Positions 26,733 to 35,259 of a DNA stretch of 64,000 bases are shown one piece after another. Origin of the DNA: Bacteroidota bacterium (GTDB taxonomy: Bacteria > Bacteroidota > Bacteroidia > Chitinophagales > Chitinophagaceae); NCBI GenBank assembly GCA_023422835.1, contig JAFAGI010000007.1, forward strand, positions 1-64,000, in the 5' to 3' direction. The position numbers and the translations under genes were made by a program. The notes below the pieces were generated by a model. The model had not been told where the DNA came from. It made no database searches and saw nothing but the letters and a program-made list of their open reading frames with translations. The number at the start of each line of letters is the position of its first letter. The first letter of the stretch is position 1.

Positions 26733-27476
26733 CTACTTGTTTCCCTCATAGATACAGCAAATACCCATTGTAAGCGCTTCATAAGAGGTGCCAGTAAAGC
26801 CTACGCTATCCATCACAGTTACAAAATCTTTTCTTTCCGGGAACACCATAATAGAATCGTTCAGATACTGGTATGCAGTTTTGCTTTTAGAAATCATTTT
26901 GCCTACATTAGGTGTTACCACCTGCATATAGATTTTATAAAGCAGTTTAAATATAGGATTTTTGGGACGTGAAAATTCAAGAATTACCAGCTTTCCTCCC
27001 GGCTTTAAAATACGGTACATTTCTGCAATGCCTTTCTCCAGGTTCTGAAAATTGCGTACGCCGAAAGATACGGTTACGGCATCAAAACTGTTGTCACTAA
27101 AAGGAAGGTTCTCGCTATCGCCTTCCATCAGTTGTATGTATGCAGAAAGTTTTTCTTTCGCAACCTTTTCCCTGCCAACTTCCAGCATACCTTTGGAAAT
27201 ATCAATACCTGTAATTTTTTGGGGTGTCAGCATTTTATAGGTCATGATGGCAAAATCCCCTGTGCCTGTAGCCACATCCAGAATACTTTGCGGCTTTATG
27301 AGTTTCAGGCGCCTGATAGCTTTTCTTCTCCAACCCTGATCGATGCCCATGCTCAAAAAACGATTCAGAAAATCGTATTTTGAGGCAACATCATCAAACA
27401 TTTCCGCTACCTGCTGCTTTTTTTCTTTATCACTATGGCGGTAGGGAGTAACGGTATCGTGGGCGAATTTTGACAT
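26733..27476 (-). CDS. ubiE: Demethylmenaquinone methyltransferase
   Basis: The last step of menaquinone synthesis: C-methylation of demethylmenaquinone with S-adenosylmethionine. The 247-residue form starting MSKFAHDTVTPYRHS is preferred to a frame 7 codons longer. It has VAEMFDDVASKYDFLN, the SAM loop LDVATGTGDFA and the UbiE signature VSFGVRNFQNLEKG. Bacteroidota use menaquinone, so menG is an equally good name. A small membrane protein gene lies 55 nt upstream on the same strand. Confidence 0.94.
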   Translation of the reverse strand: MSKFAHDTVTPYRHSDKEKKQQVAEMFDDVASKYDFLNRFLSMGIDQGWRRKAIRRLKLIKPQSILDVATGTGDFAIMTYKMLTPQKITGIDISKGMLEVGREKVAKEKLSAYIQLMEGDSENLPFSDNSFDAVTVSFGVRNFQNLEKGIAEMYRILKPGGKLVILEFSRPKNPIFKLLYKIYMQVVTPNVGKMISKSKTAYQYLNDSIMVFPERKDFVTVMDSVGFTGTSYEALTMGICCIYEGNK

Positions 27477-27531
27477 GCAGCGAAGGTAAATAAACACGAT
27501 GATTTTATAAAAAACATCTTAGCAACAACCT

Positions 27532-27816
27532 TTACTTTAAAAATTTAAGAAAAGTAAACAACAAAACTACCGTCATCCCCAAAGCGATGATGGTTTTTTC
27601 TGCTTTGGCCTGCTTCGTGTTTTTTGATACTAATAACGCAGCAATTATAAGTATTATGGAAGTTGCCTGCAAAATAAACGCAGTTGTATCTATCTCGTTC
27701 GGATGCAGGTACGAATAACCAATATAGCTAATCAAAAAAATGATGGCTATTGATAGCAAAACCTTTCTGAACATGGAATTGCTTCTGCTGTTTTTGTCTG
27801 AACTATTGCTATGCAT
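27532..27816 (-). CDS. Small membrane protein, 94 residues
   Basis: A polar N-terminus with several Ser and Asn is followed by three hydrophobic segments (about residues 17-35, 46-63 and 73-92). The segments are separated by a short polar loop and a KNTKQAKAEK cytoplasmic loop. The family is not recognised. Its position 55 nt before ubiE on the same strand suggests co-transcription. Confidence 0.55.
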   Translation of the reverse strand: MHSNSSDKNSRSNSMFRKVLLSIAIIFLISYIGYSYLHPNEIDTTAFILQATSIILIIAALLVSKNTKQAKAEKTIIALGMTVVLLFTFLKFLK

Positions 27817-28207
27817 GCTGACTTTAAATTTACATGTTTTAAAGATAATGTATTATAATTGTTTTTGGCATAGGTAACCCAAATGACAGTTTGGACAACA
27901 CCGGACACAGCTTTATTCTTTAACGCAATGTGGATAAGGAGGCAAAATTTAACAAGAGATTTCGTGGATCCTTCTCTTCGTGGCAATCCTGGCTTTCAGC
28001 AAATTTTACAGACATAAACCTGAATCCAAAAATCACAATCAAACATCATCCATCACAAATTCCATCATACTGGGATAATGGTGTGAATATTGCGTACATG
28101 TTTCACAGAAGGAAACGCTGCAATGTTCGCAGCAATATTTTATTAATTTTCATTATTTATTAACGAACCTATTCGTATTTTCACGTGCTAAAAAACAAAC
28201 GACATCT

Positions 28208-29206
28208 ATGCAAAGTGCTGAAGAAATTGTCAGGATCAATGAGCAGGTAGCATCCAAGGCGCAGTTTATTAAAAAAATAAAGGAAGAAGTAGCCCACAAA
28301 ATTATAGGCCAGTCTTACATGATAGACCGATTGCTTATCGGCTTGCTGAGCAACGGGCACGTACTCCTTGAAGGTGTGCCGGGACTGGCAAAAACACTCA
28401 CTATTAAATCTCTTGCCGACGTGATCAACGCAAAATTCAGCAGGATACAATTTACGCCTGACCTCTTGCCGGCCGACCTTATCGGTACCATGATCTACCA
28501 TCAGCAGACAAACGATTTCAGGGTCAGAAAAGGGCCGATCTTTGCCAACTTTATCCTGGCTGATGAGATCAACCGTGCGCCCGCAAAGGTACAGAGCGCA
28601 CTGCTTGAAGCCATGCAGGAGAAACAGGTGACCATCAGCGAAACATCCTACCCGCTAGACGATCCTTTCCTGGTGCTGGCCACCCAAAACCCTCTGGAAC
28701 AGGAAGGTACTTACCCGCTGCCGGAAGCACAGCTCGACAGGTTTATGCTGAAAGTGGTAGTAGGCTATCCGAGCAAGGCAGAGGAGCAGGAAATAATTAA
28801 ACACCAGGTGCAGGACATAGAGCCGCATGTAGCCAATCATGTGGCTGAGATCAGTGAAATACGTGAAGCAAGGGACCTTACCAGGCGTATTTACATGGAT
28901 GAGAAAATTGAAAAATATATTGTAGATATTGTATTTGCTACACGCTACCCTGAACAGTATGGCATGCCGCGCATAAAAGATTTTATCAGCTATGGCGGTT
29001 CACCGAGAGCCAGCATTAACCTGGCTTTGGCCGGCAAAGCTCACGCATTCCTGGAAGGCCGGGGATACGTGATACCAGATGATATTAAATCTATTGCCAA
29101 GGATGTCTTAAGACACAGGATAGGCCTTACTTACGAAGCTGAAGCAGAAAATATTACTACCGAACAGATCATTGATGAATTAATTAAAGTGGTGCCTGTA
29201 CCGTAA
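28208..29206 (+). CDS. moxR: MoxR-family AAA+ ATPase
   Basis: A 332-residue AAA+ chaperone-like ATPase. Walker A GVPGLAKT is at residues 56-63, Walker B FILADEINR near 117-125, and PRASINLALAGKAHA in the C-terminal lid. MoxR proteins usually work with vWA-domain partners to mature complexes or resist stress, and the next three genes encode these partners. It is the first gene of the moxR-DUF58-BatD-like-batA unit. The 391 bp upstream (27817-28207) contains no gene I recognise. Confidence 0.95.
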   Translation: MQSAEEIVRINEQVASKAQFIKKIKEEVAHKIIGQSYMIDRLLIGLLSNGHVLLEGVPGLAKTLTIKSLADVINAKFSRIQFTPDLLPADLIGTMIYHQQTNDFRVRKGPIFANFILADEINRAPAKVQSALLEAMQEKQVTISETSYPLDDPFLVLATQNPLEQEGTYPLPEAQLDRFMLKVVVGYPSKAEEQEIIKHQVQDIEPHVANHVAEISEIREARDLTRRIYMDEKIEKYIVDIVFATRYPEQYGMPRIKDFISYGGSPRASINLALAGKAHAFLEGRGYVIPDDIKSIAKDVLRHRIGLTYEAEAENITTEQIIDELIKVVPVP

Positions 29207-29217
29207 TCCACCTACGC

Positions 29218-30141
29218 ATGTTATTTTCTAAAAAGAATAAAGAGAAAGAACAACCCCTCACCGAAGAGCAGGAACTGCAGAAAAAGGTACGCCAACTGGA
29301 GATCAGGAGTAAAAAACTCACCAACCATATCTTTACTGGCGAATACCATTCAGCATTTCGTGGAAGAGGTATGTCTTTTAAAGAAGTGCGTGAATACGAG
29401 GAAGGAGATGACATCCGCTTTATAGACTGGAACGTGTCTGCCCGCACCAACAATACATACAGCAAACTTTTCGAAGAAGAAAGAGAGATCAGTATTTTCT
29501 TGATGGTTGATTCCAGCGCCAGCAACCTGTTTGGCACCAACGGCCAATCCAAGAAAAACCTGATAGCTGAAATATGTGCTACGCTTGCGTTTTCAGCCGT
29601 AAAGAATAATGACAAGGTCGGCCTCCTGTTCTTCAGCGATAAAATTGAAAAATTTATTCCCAGCAAGAAGGGAAGAGAGCATGCCCTTTTTTTGTTGAGA
29701 GAGCTTATTAATTTCAAGCCCGCATCCGCGCAAACCGATATAAAATCTGCGCTGGAATACGTCAACAACATTTCCAAGAACAAGCACAAAAGTATTATAT
29801 TTTTACTGAGCGATTTTGTAGATGAGCGTTACCTGGAAACACTGCGGGTGATGGCTAAAAAGCACGAAGTGATCGGCATACAGGTGTTTGACAGGTATGA
29901 TACCGTATTGCCGGATGTGGGCCTGTTGGAAATTGAAGATATTGAAACCGGACAGGCTATGCTTATTGATACCCACAGCAAGTTTACGCAAAACAGCTAC
30001 GGCACACAGTTTCAAAAGATCAGCTCCGATGCCATAGAAAATTTCAGGAAAGCAGGCGCAGAGTTGCTGCAGATATCTACAGGCGAAGATTTTATAAAAG
30101 TATTGCGTACGTTTTTTATTAAAAGATCAAGAGTCAAATAG
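29218..30141 (+). CDS. DUF58 domain protein
   Basis: A 307-residue protein with the DUF58 core motif FRGRGMSFKEVREYEEGDD, followed by RFIDWN. A vWA-like part begins at FLMVDSSASN. There is no signal peptide. It lies 11 nt after moxR and overlaps the next frame by 1 nt. DUF58 proteins are the usual direct partners of MoxR ATPases. Confidence 0.93.
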   Translation: MLFSKKNKEKEQPLTEEQELQKKVRQLEIRSKKLTNHIFTGEYHSAFRGRGMSFKEVREYEEGDDIRFIDWNVSARTNNTYSKLFEEEREISIFLMVDSSASNLFGTNGQSKKNLIAEICATLAFSAVKNNDKVGLLFFSDKIEKFIPSKKGREHALFLLRELINFKPASAQTDIKSALEYVNNISKNKHKSIIFLLSDFVDERYLETLRVMAKKHEVIGIQVFDRYDTVLPDVGLLEIEDIETGQAMLIDTHSKFTQNSYGTQFQKISSDAIENFRKAGAELLQISTGEDFIKVLRTFFIKRSRVK

Positions 30142-31127
30142 TGGAATTATTGAACCATATGATTTATTCCTGCAAAAAATACAGGCTTCGTTTACTTGCT
30201 GTTTTTCTGTTTGTATGCGTATCCCAACTTGGTATTGCACAAAATATATCCGCAAAATTAGACCGTGAACAGATCAGTCTTGGCGAGCAGGTAAACCTGC
30301 GCCTGCAAGTTGATAACGTTGATAAGGATGTAATGCAGGTAGCGGAATGGTTTTCCATAGCGGATACAGGCAATCATGTAGAAGTGATCAGGCGTGAAAA
30401 GATAGACACTGTAAAGAATGGCAACTCATACAGCTATGCACAAAACATTATTCTTACTTCTTTCGATTCCGGCCGGTGGAGCGTACCCATTATCTTACCA
30501 TCCATCACCTCACACGACGGGCTGGCAATACCTGTACAGTCAGATTCTGTTTTTTTAATGGTCAATTCGGTAGATGTTTCTCAGCTACAAGACTTTCACG
30601 GTATCAAGGAAGTGGTAGATGTAAAATATACGGATTACACCTGGCTTTACTACCTGGCTGGCGTATTGATTTTACTATTGTTGATCCTACTGGTGAGGAA
30701 GTTACTCAAAAACAGGAAAAAGAAACCGGTTTATACTTCAGCCATCAAAGGCCCGCCGCTATCCTGGGCATTGAAACAGATTGAAAAACTGCAGCAGGAA
30801 AACCTGATACAACAGCAAAAAGAAACCGAGTATTTCACACGCCTGGATACCATATGCCGCACCTATTACGATGAGCGTACGCATGCAAATACCCATTACC
30901 TTACCGCAAGGGAGACTTTCGAAAAATTGCGTAGATATTTGCAGGAAGAGAAAGACCGTGCTTCTTATTATGAACTCAACCGGATAAACGATGCGGTAAA
31001 GTTTGCCAAATACAAGCCTTCACAGGAGCAGGCAGATAAGGCTGCAAACCTGGCAAAAGAAACTTTACAGACAATAGAACAACAGATCCTTAACGAACAA
31101 AACCAAAAGCAACAGGCAAAAAAATAA
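30141..31127 (+). CDS. BatD-like membrane protein
   Basis: A 328-residue protein with an N-terminal signal (LLAVFLFVCVSQLGIAQ). A beta-rich periplasmic region follows with KLDREQISLGEQVNLRL, as in BatD and bacterial Ig-like folds. One membrane helix is at about residues 170-190 (WLYYLAGVLILLLLILL), and a charged cytoplasmic tail of about 130 residues resembles DUF4381. The GTG at 30141 overlaps the previous stop; the ATG at 30159 is an equally good start. Its neighbours place it in the MoxR/Bat complex. Confidence 0.75.
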   Translation: MELLNHMIYSCKKYRLRLLAVFLFVCVSQLGIAQNISAKLDREQISLGEQVNLRLQVDNVDKDVMQVAEWFSIADTGNHVEVIRREKIDTVKNGNSYSYAQNIILTSFDSGRWSVPIILPSITSHDGLAIPVQSDSVFLMVNSVDVSQLQDFHGIKEVVDVKYTDYTWLYYLAGVLILLLLILLVRKLLKNRKKKPVYTSAIKGPPLSWALKQIEKLQQENLIQQQKETEYFTRLDTICRTYYDERTHANTHYLTARETFEKLRRYLQEEKDRASYYELNRINDAVKFAKYKPSQEQADKAANLAKETLQTIEQQILNEQNQKQQAKK

Positions 31128-32152
31128 TGTTTAGAGACTGGTTATCATATTTTGATTGGGGATACAATTTTGAATTTGCCTACCCATGGATGCTGGGGTC
31201 GCTAATAATACTGCCTTTGCTGGTGATGGTGTATGCCAGCAAGAACCGCAAGACGGCAACTTTTAAAGTGTCAACCACGCATTTTATTAAGAAGGCAAAA
31301 ACTTTCAAAACCCGTACCAGGCACCTGCCATTTGTTTTGAGGATATTGGCGCTTGCCTGTCTGATTATAGCGCTGGCGCGGCCTCGTGATAAATTCACCG
31401 TTTCCCAATCCAATGGCGAAGGTATAGATATCATGCTTTGTATGGATATTTCCGGCAGTATGAATGCCAATGATTTCTCTCCTACCCGGCTGGAGGCAGC
31501 CAAGCAGGTGGCGGCAGCATTTGTAATGGCCAGGCCCGGGGACCGTATAGGCATTACTATTTTCAGCATAGTGAGCTATACCCTTTGTCCTGTTACTACC
31601 GATCACAATATTGTGTTGCAGCAACTGGCCTCTATCCGCAGTGGTTACCTGGAAGAGGAAGGCACTGCCATAGGTTCAGGCCTGGCTACCAGCGTGGACG
31701 GACTGCGCAGAAGCGATGCAAAATCAAAGATCGTGATACTGCTTACAGATGGCGTAAACATCGGCGGAACTATTTCCCCGGATATTGCTACAGGCCTTGC
31801 AAAAACTTATGGTATTAAAGTATATACCATCGGTATAGGTACCAAAGGTACCATGAATGTGACCCAGCGCACGGAAGCGGGTGAAGAGGTATCACAAAAT
31901 ATGCAAATAGATTTCAACGCCACACTTTTAAAAAGTATTGCTCAGCAAACCGGCGGGCAGTATTACTATGCAAAAGATAAGAATGCTTTAGAGATGGTGT
32001 ATGCCCATATTAACCAGTTGGAAAAGTCTAAAGTGGAGGTTTCTACATACAATAGATTTGTAGAAAAATATTTGCCTTGGCTGTTAACGGGATTGGTTTT
32101 ATTGTTCCTGGAATTTGTTTTAAGAACTACTTACTACAAAAGATTTCCTTAA
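31127..32152 (+). CDS. batA: vWA-domain membrane protein BatA
   Basis: A 341-residue protein with two N-terminal helices (about 20-38 and 68-86), a von Willebrand A domain with the metal site DISGS at D107-S111, and a final helix at about 315-335. It matches BatA of the Bacteroides aerotolerance operon. Its ATG overlaps the preceding stop by 1 nt. BatB, BatC and BatE, which often follow, are absent here; rpoN comes next. Confidence 0.92.
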   Translation: MFRDWLSYFDWGYNFEFAYPWMLGSLIILPLLVMVYASKNRKTATFKVSTTHFIKKAKTFKTRTRHLPFVLRILALACLIIALARPRDKFTVSQSNGEGIDIMLCMDISGSMNANDFSPTRLEAAKQVAAAFVMARPGDRIGITIFSIVSYTLCPVTTDHNIVLQQLASIRSGYLEEEGTAIGSGLATSVDGLRRSDAKSKIVILLTDGVNIGGTISPDIATGLAKTYGIKVYTIGIGTKGTMNVTQRTEAGEEVSQNMQIDFNATLLKSIAQQTGGQYYYAKDKNALEMVYAHINQLEKSKVEVSTYNRFVEKYLPWLLTGLVLLFLEFVLRTTYYKRFP

Positions 32153-32194
32153 AAGTAAATAATTCACAACTGTGCATCAAAAATCAAGCCATTA

Positions 32195-32226
32195 TTTTGA
32201 TTTATCAAAAAAAATGTTTAATATTG
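32195..32226 (+). promoter_or_regulatory. Candidate promoter of rpoN
   Basis: TTTTG (32195-32199), 19 nt, then TAATATTG (32219-32226), one base from the -7 consensus, 18 nt before the rpoN ATG. It suggests rpoN has its own promoter within the 92-bp gap after batA. Confidence 0.45.
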
Positions 32227-32244
32227 CATATAATATCAACATAA

Positions 32245-33741
32245 ATGGCTCTAAGTCAAGCATTACTACAGAAACAGTTACAGAAATTATCGCCACAGCA
32301 AATTCAGCTTATGAAGTTGTTGCAGGTGCCTACGGCCAACCTCGAACAACGCATTAAAGATGAACTGGAAGAAAACCCCGCGCTTGAGCAGGGTGAAAAT
32401 ACAGCCGAAGATGAATATGCCAAAGACGAATTTCAGGATGCGCCTGAACTTGAGGCTAACCATGAAGATGAAATGACAGGAAGTGAAGATGAATATGATA
32501 ACATAGACATCAGCGAATATATCCACGAGGGTGATGATGAAATTGCCGACTACCGTACCAGGGATGATGGTTATGGCGAAGCAGAGGAAAAGCAGACTAT
32601 TCCCTTTAAAGTAGAAAGCAGTATGCACGAGACGCTTGAAAACCAACTGGGCATGCTGTCTTTAGATCCTCGCCAATACATCATTGCAGAACAGATCATC
32701 GGCAGCATTGATGCAGACGGTTATTTAAGAAGAGACTTAGAATCTATTGTTGATGATCTTGCTTTCAGGCAGAATGTAGAAACATCTGTAGATGAACTGG
32801 AAGACCTGGTAAAAAAGATTCAACATTTTGAGCCTGCCGGTATCTGTGCAAGGAACCTACAGGAATGCTTATTGCTGCAGCTCGACAGGTCTGAACACAA
32901 GAACTCCAAAACACAGGATATTGCGGTACAGTTGCTTACCAGGTATTTTGATGAATTTACAAAGAAACATTATGAAAAAATCATACGCGGGCTGGATATT
33001 TCAGAAGAAGACCTCAAGGAAGCCATAAGCATCATTGTACGGCTGAACCCTAAGCCAGGCGGCGCTTTAGAAGTTATCAACAAAGCAGAAAGCTATATTG
33101 TGCCCGACTTTTTTATCTTTAATAATAACGGTGTTCTTGAGCTTACACTGAACTCTAAAAATGCACCTGACCTTCGTGTAAGCGAGGGTTACCGTGATAT
33201 GTTGAAAGATTACGACCGCGGAAGCAAGAAAGACAAGCGGCAAAAAGAGGCGGTACTTTTTATCAAGCAGAAAATTGATGCCGCCAAGTGGTTTATAGAT
33301 ATGATCAAACAAAGGCAGCACACGCTTCTGAGCACTATGAATGCTATTATGAATTACCAGGAAGCATTCTTTCTTACCGGCGACGAAACTCTGCTGCGCC
33401 CTATGATCCTGAAAGATGTGGCAGAGATCACTGAACTCGACATTTCCACTATCAGCCGCGTTGCCAACAGCAAGTTTGTACAAACGGAATTTGGTACATA
33501 CCGCCTTAAATTTTTCTTTAGCGAGTCGCTGAGCACCAGTAGCGGCGAGGAAGTAAGCACCCGTGAAGTAAAGAAAATACTTACTGAAGTAATAGAAGGC
33601 GAAGACAAACAAAAGCCTTACAGCGATGAATTGCTTACTGAAATCTTGCAGGAAAAGGGCTACAACATTGCCCGGCGTACTGTTGCCAAATACCGCGAGC
33701 AGCTCAATTTGCCGGTAGCCAGGTTAAGAAAGACATTGTAA
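32245..33741 (+). CDS. rpoN: RNA polymerase sigma-54 factor
   Basis: A 498-residue sigma-54. Region I is Gln- and Leu-rich (ALLQKQLQKLSPQQIQLMKL), region II is very acidic (about residues 48-110), and the core-binding and DNA-binding parts follow. The C-terminal RpoN box is ARRTVAKYRE. It should direct transcription from -24/-12 promoters with an AAA+ activator; none is encoded in the window. It overlaps the start of the next gene by 1 nt (TAATG). Confidence 0.96.
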   Translation: MALSQALLQKQLQKLSPQQIQLMKLLQVPTANLEQRIKDELEENPALEQGENTAEDEYAKDEFQDAPELEANHEDEMTGSEDEYDNIDISEYIHEGDDEIADYRTRDDGYGEAEEKQTIPFKVESSMHETLENQLGMLSLDPRQYIIAEQIIGSIDADGYLRRDLESIVDDLAFRQNVETSVDELEDLVKKIQHFEPAGICARNLQECLLLQLDRSEHKNSKTQDIAVQLLTRYFDEFTKKHYEKIIRGLDISEEDLKEAISIIVRLNPKPGGALEVINKAESYIVPDFFIFNNNGVLELTLNSKNAPDLRVSEGYRDMLKDYDRGSKKDKRQKEAVLFIKQKIDAAKWFIDMIKQRQHTLLSTMNAIMNYQEAFFLTGDETLLRPMILKDVAEITELDISTISRVANSKFVQTEFGTYRLKFFFSESLSTSSGEEVSTREVKKILTEVIEGEDKQKPYSDELLTEILQEKGYNIARRTVAKYREQLNLPVARLRKTL

Positions 33742-34403
33742 TGGATAAACAACACATTACACATCCTGCTGATCCTCAACCGGCTGTACTCACATTCAGC
33801 GCCAAGGCTCTTTCGTATATTTTCCACCCGTTGTTCATCCCCACGTATTTTTATCTGTGGACTTTAGGTCGTTTCGGGGTAGAGTTCTCCGGAGCAGCGC
33901 CCGGGGACCTGAAGCTCAGAGCCATAGGCGTATTTATTACTACTGCCTTTTTCCCTGCCCTTACGGTATTGCTATTGTGGAAGCTGAAATTTATTTCCAA
34001 CATTTATCTCCGCAGCAATAAAGAACGTATTGTGCCTTATGTAGCAGCTATGATCTTTTATTGGTGGATGTGGTTCCTGTCCAAGGGTTTTCAGGACCAG
34101 GCGCTGTCTTTAAAGTTTTTCTACTTCGGTATTTTCATTGCTACCATTCCGGCGCTAATATTAAACAGTTTTTGTAAAGTGAGCATGCATGCTATGGGCA
34201 TGGCAGGCTTAGCTACAGCCATGTTTATATCCTGTATTATGTACCATACTTATTATGGTGTAGATTTGATTATAGCCGTGCTGATGTGCGGCATGGTTTG
34301 TAGTTCGCGCCTGCTTTTAAAAGAACATACACAGGGTGAAATTTATCTTGGTGCCCTCATCGGTATTCTCGCTCAACTTGTAGCCTATTGGATCATGATT
34401 TAA
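33741..34403 (+). CDS. PAP2-like membrane protein
   Basis: A 220-residue inner-membrane protein with about five or six helices. It carries a degenerate acid-phosphatase pattern: KERIVPY, then KVSMHAMGM in place of PSGH, then SSRLLLKEHTQGE, which keeps the SRxxxxxH motif. A lipid-phosphate phosphatase role is possible, but the changed second motif leaves activity open. Its start overlaps the rpoN stop, so the two are translationally coupled. Confidence 0.7.
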   Translation: MDKQHITHPADPQPAVLTFSAKALSYIFHPLFIPTYFYLWTLGRFGVEFSGAAPGDLKLRAIGVFITTAFFPALTVLLLWKLKFISNIYLRSNKERIVPYVAAMIFYWWMWFLSKGFQDQALSLKFFYFGIFIATIPALILNSFCKVSMHAMGMAGLATAMFISCIMYHTYYGVDLIIAVLMCGMVCSSRLLLKEHTQGEIYLGALIGILAQLVAYWIMI

Positions 34404-34473
34404 TGCTGCGGCTGCCTTCGGCATATTAATTGTGCAGGTAAACTATTATCTAAACACAATTAAAACTATCACT

Positions 34474-35259
34474 ATGAAAGCAATCTGGAACGGTGCGCTT
34501 GGCTTTGGGCTGGTAAATATTCCTGTAAAAATATATTCTGCTGTAGAAGACAGTAAGCTGGATTTTGACATGCTCGATAAGAAAGACCTGTCTAACATCA
34601 AGTTTAAGAGAGTAAATGAAACTACCGGCAAGGAAGTGCTTTGGGAAAATATTGTAAAAGGCTATAAGATAGATGATCAGTATGTTTTAGTAGAAGAGGC
34701 AGATTTTGAGGCAGCAAGCCCTGAAAAGACCAAGCTGCTTTCTATACAACAATTCGTAAAGGAAGATGAGATAGACAGTGTCTATTTTGAATCGCCCTAC
34801 TTCCTGGAGCCGCAAAAGAACGGAGAAAATGCCTACATGCTTTTATTGCAGTCGCTGGTAAAAACGGGCATGGCAGGCGTAGGTACATTTGTATTGCGCG
34901 ATAAGGAATTAATCGGCCTCATCAGGCCGTACAATGAAGATATACTGGTGCTGAACCGCATGCGTTTTTCCAACGAGATCAGGAATTATGATGAGCTGAA
35001 ATTACCTGCCAAAAAAGAGGTGAAACCTGCAGAGCTGAAGATGGCAGAGGCTTTGATACAACAACTTTCTGAGAAATTTGACCCCTCGCAATATATGGAT
35101 ACCTATAGCGAAGAGCTTTTAAAGATCATTGAAAGCAAGGCTAAAGGCAAGAAGATCAAAGCCTCCAAGGCGGCACCTGCCACTTCAAAAACTATTGACC
35201 TGATGTCGCAATTGAAAGCCAGCCTTGAATCTACCGGTAAAAGAAAAACAGCCTCGTGA
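34474..35259 (+). CDS. ku: Ku protein (non-homologous end joining)
   Basis: A 261-residue bacterial Ku, a homodimer that rings broken DNA ends and recruits LigD. The start is the ATG at 34474, giving MKAIWNGALGFGLVNIPVKI, the conserved Ku opening; a frame 14 codons longer has no support. The Ku core continues through YFLEPQKNGENAYMLL to about residue 230. A short Lys-rich C-terminal tail follows, as is usual for DNA contact. Its stop overlaps the ligD start, so ku and ligD are made together. Confidence 0.95.
   Translation: MKAIWNGALGFGLVNIPVKIYSAVEDSKLDFDMLDKKDLSNIKFKRVNETTGKEVLWENIVKGYKIDDQYVLVEEADFEAASPEKTKLLSIQQFVKEDEIDSVYFESPYFLEPQKNGENAYMLLLQSLVKTGMAGVGTFVLRDKELIGLIRPYNEDILVLNRMRFSNEIRNYDELKLPAKKEVKPAELKMAEALIQQLSEKFDPSQYMDTYSEELLKIIESKAKGKKIKASKAAPATSKTIDLMSQLKASLESTGKRKTAS

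Noticed and set aside
27930..28163. A 77-residue open frame before moxR
   Set aside because: Composition is uneven, no family or signal is visible, and the other frames here also lack meaning; treated as non-coding.
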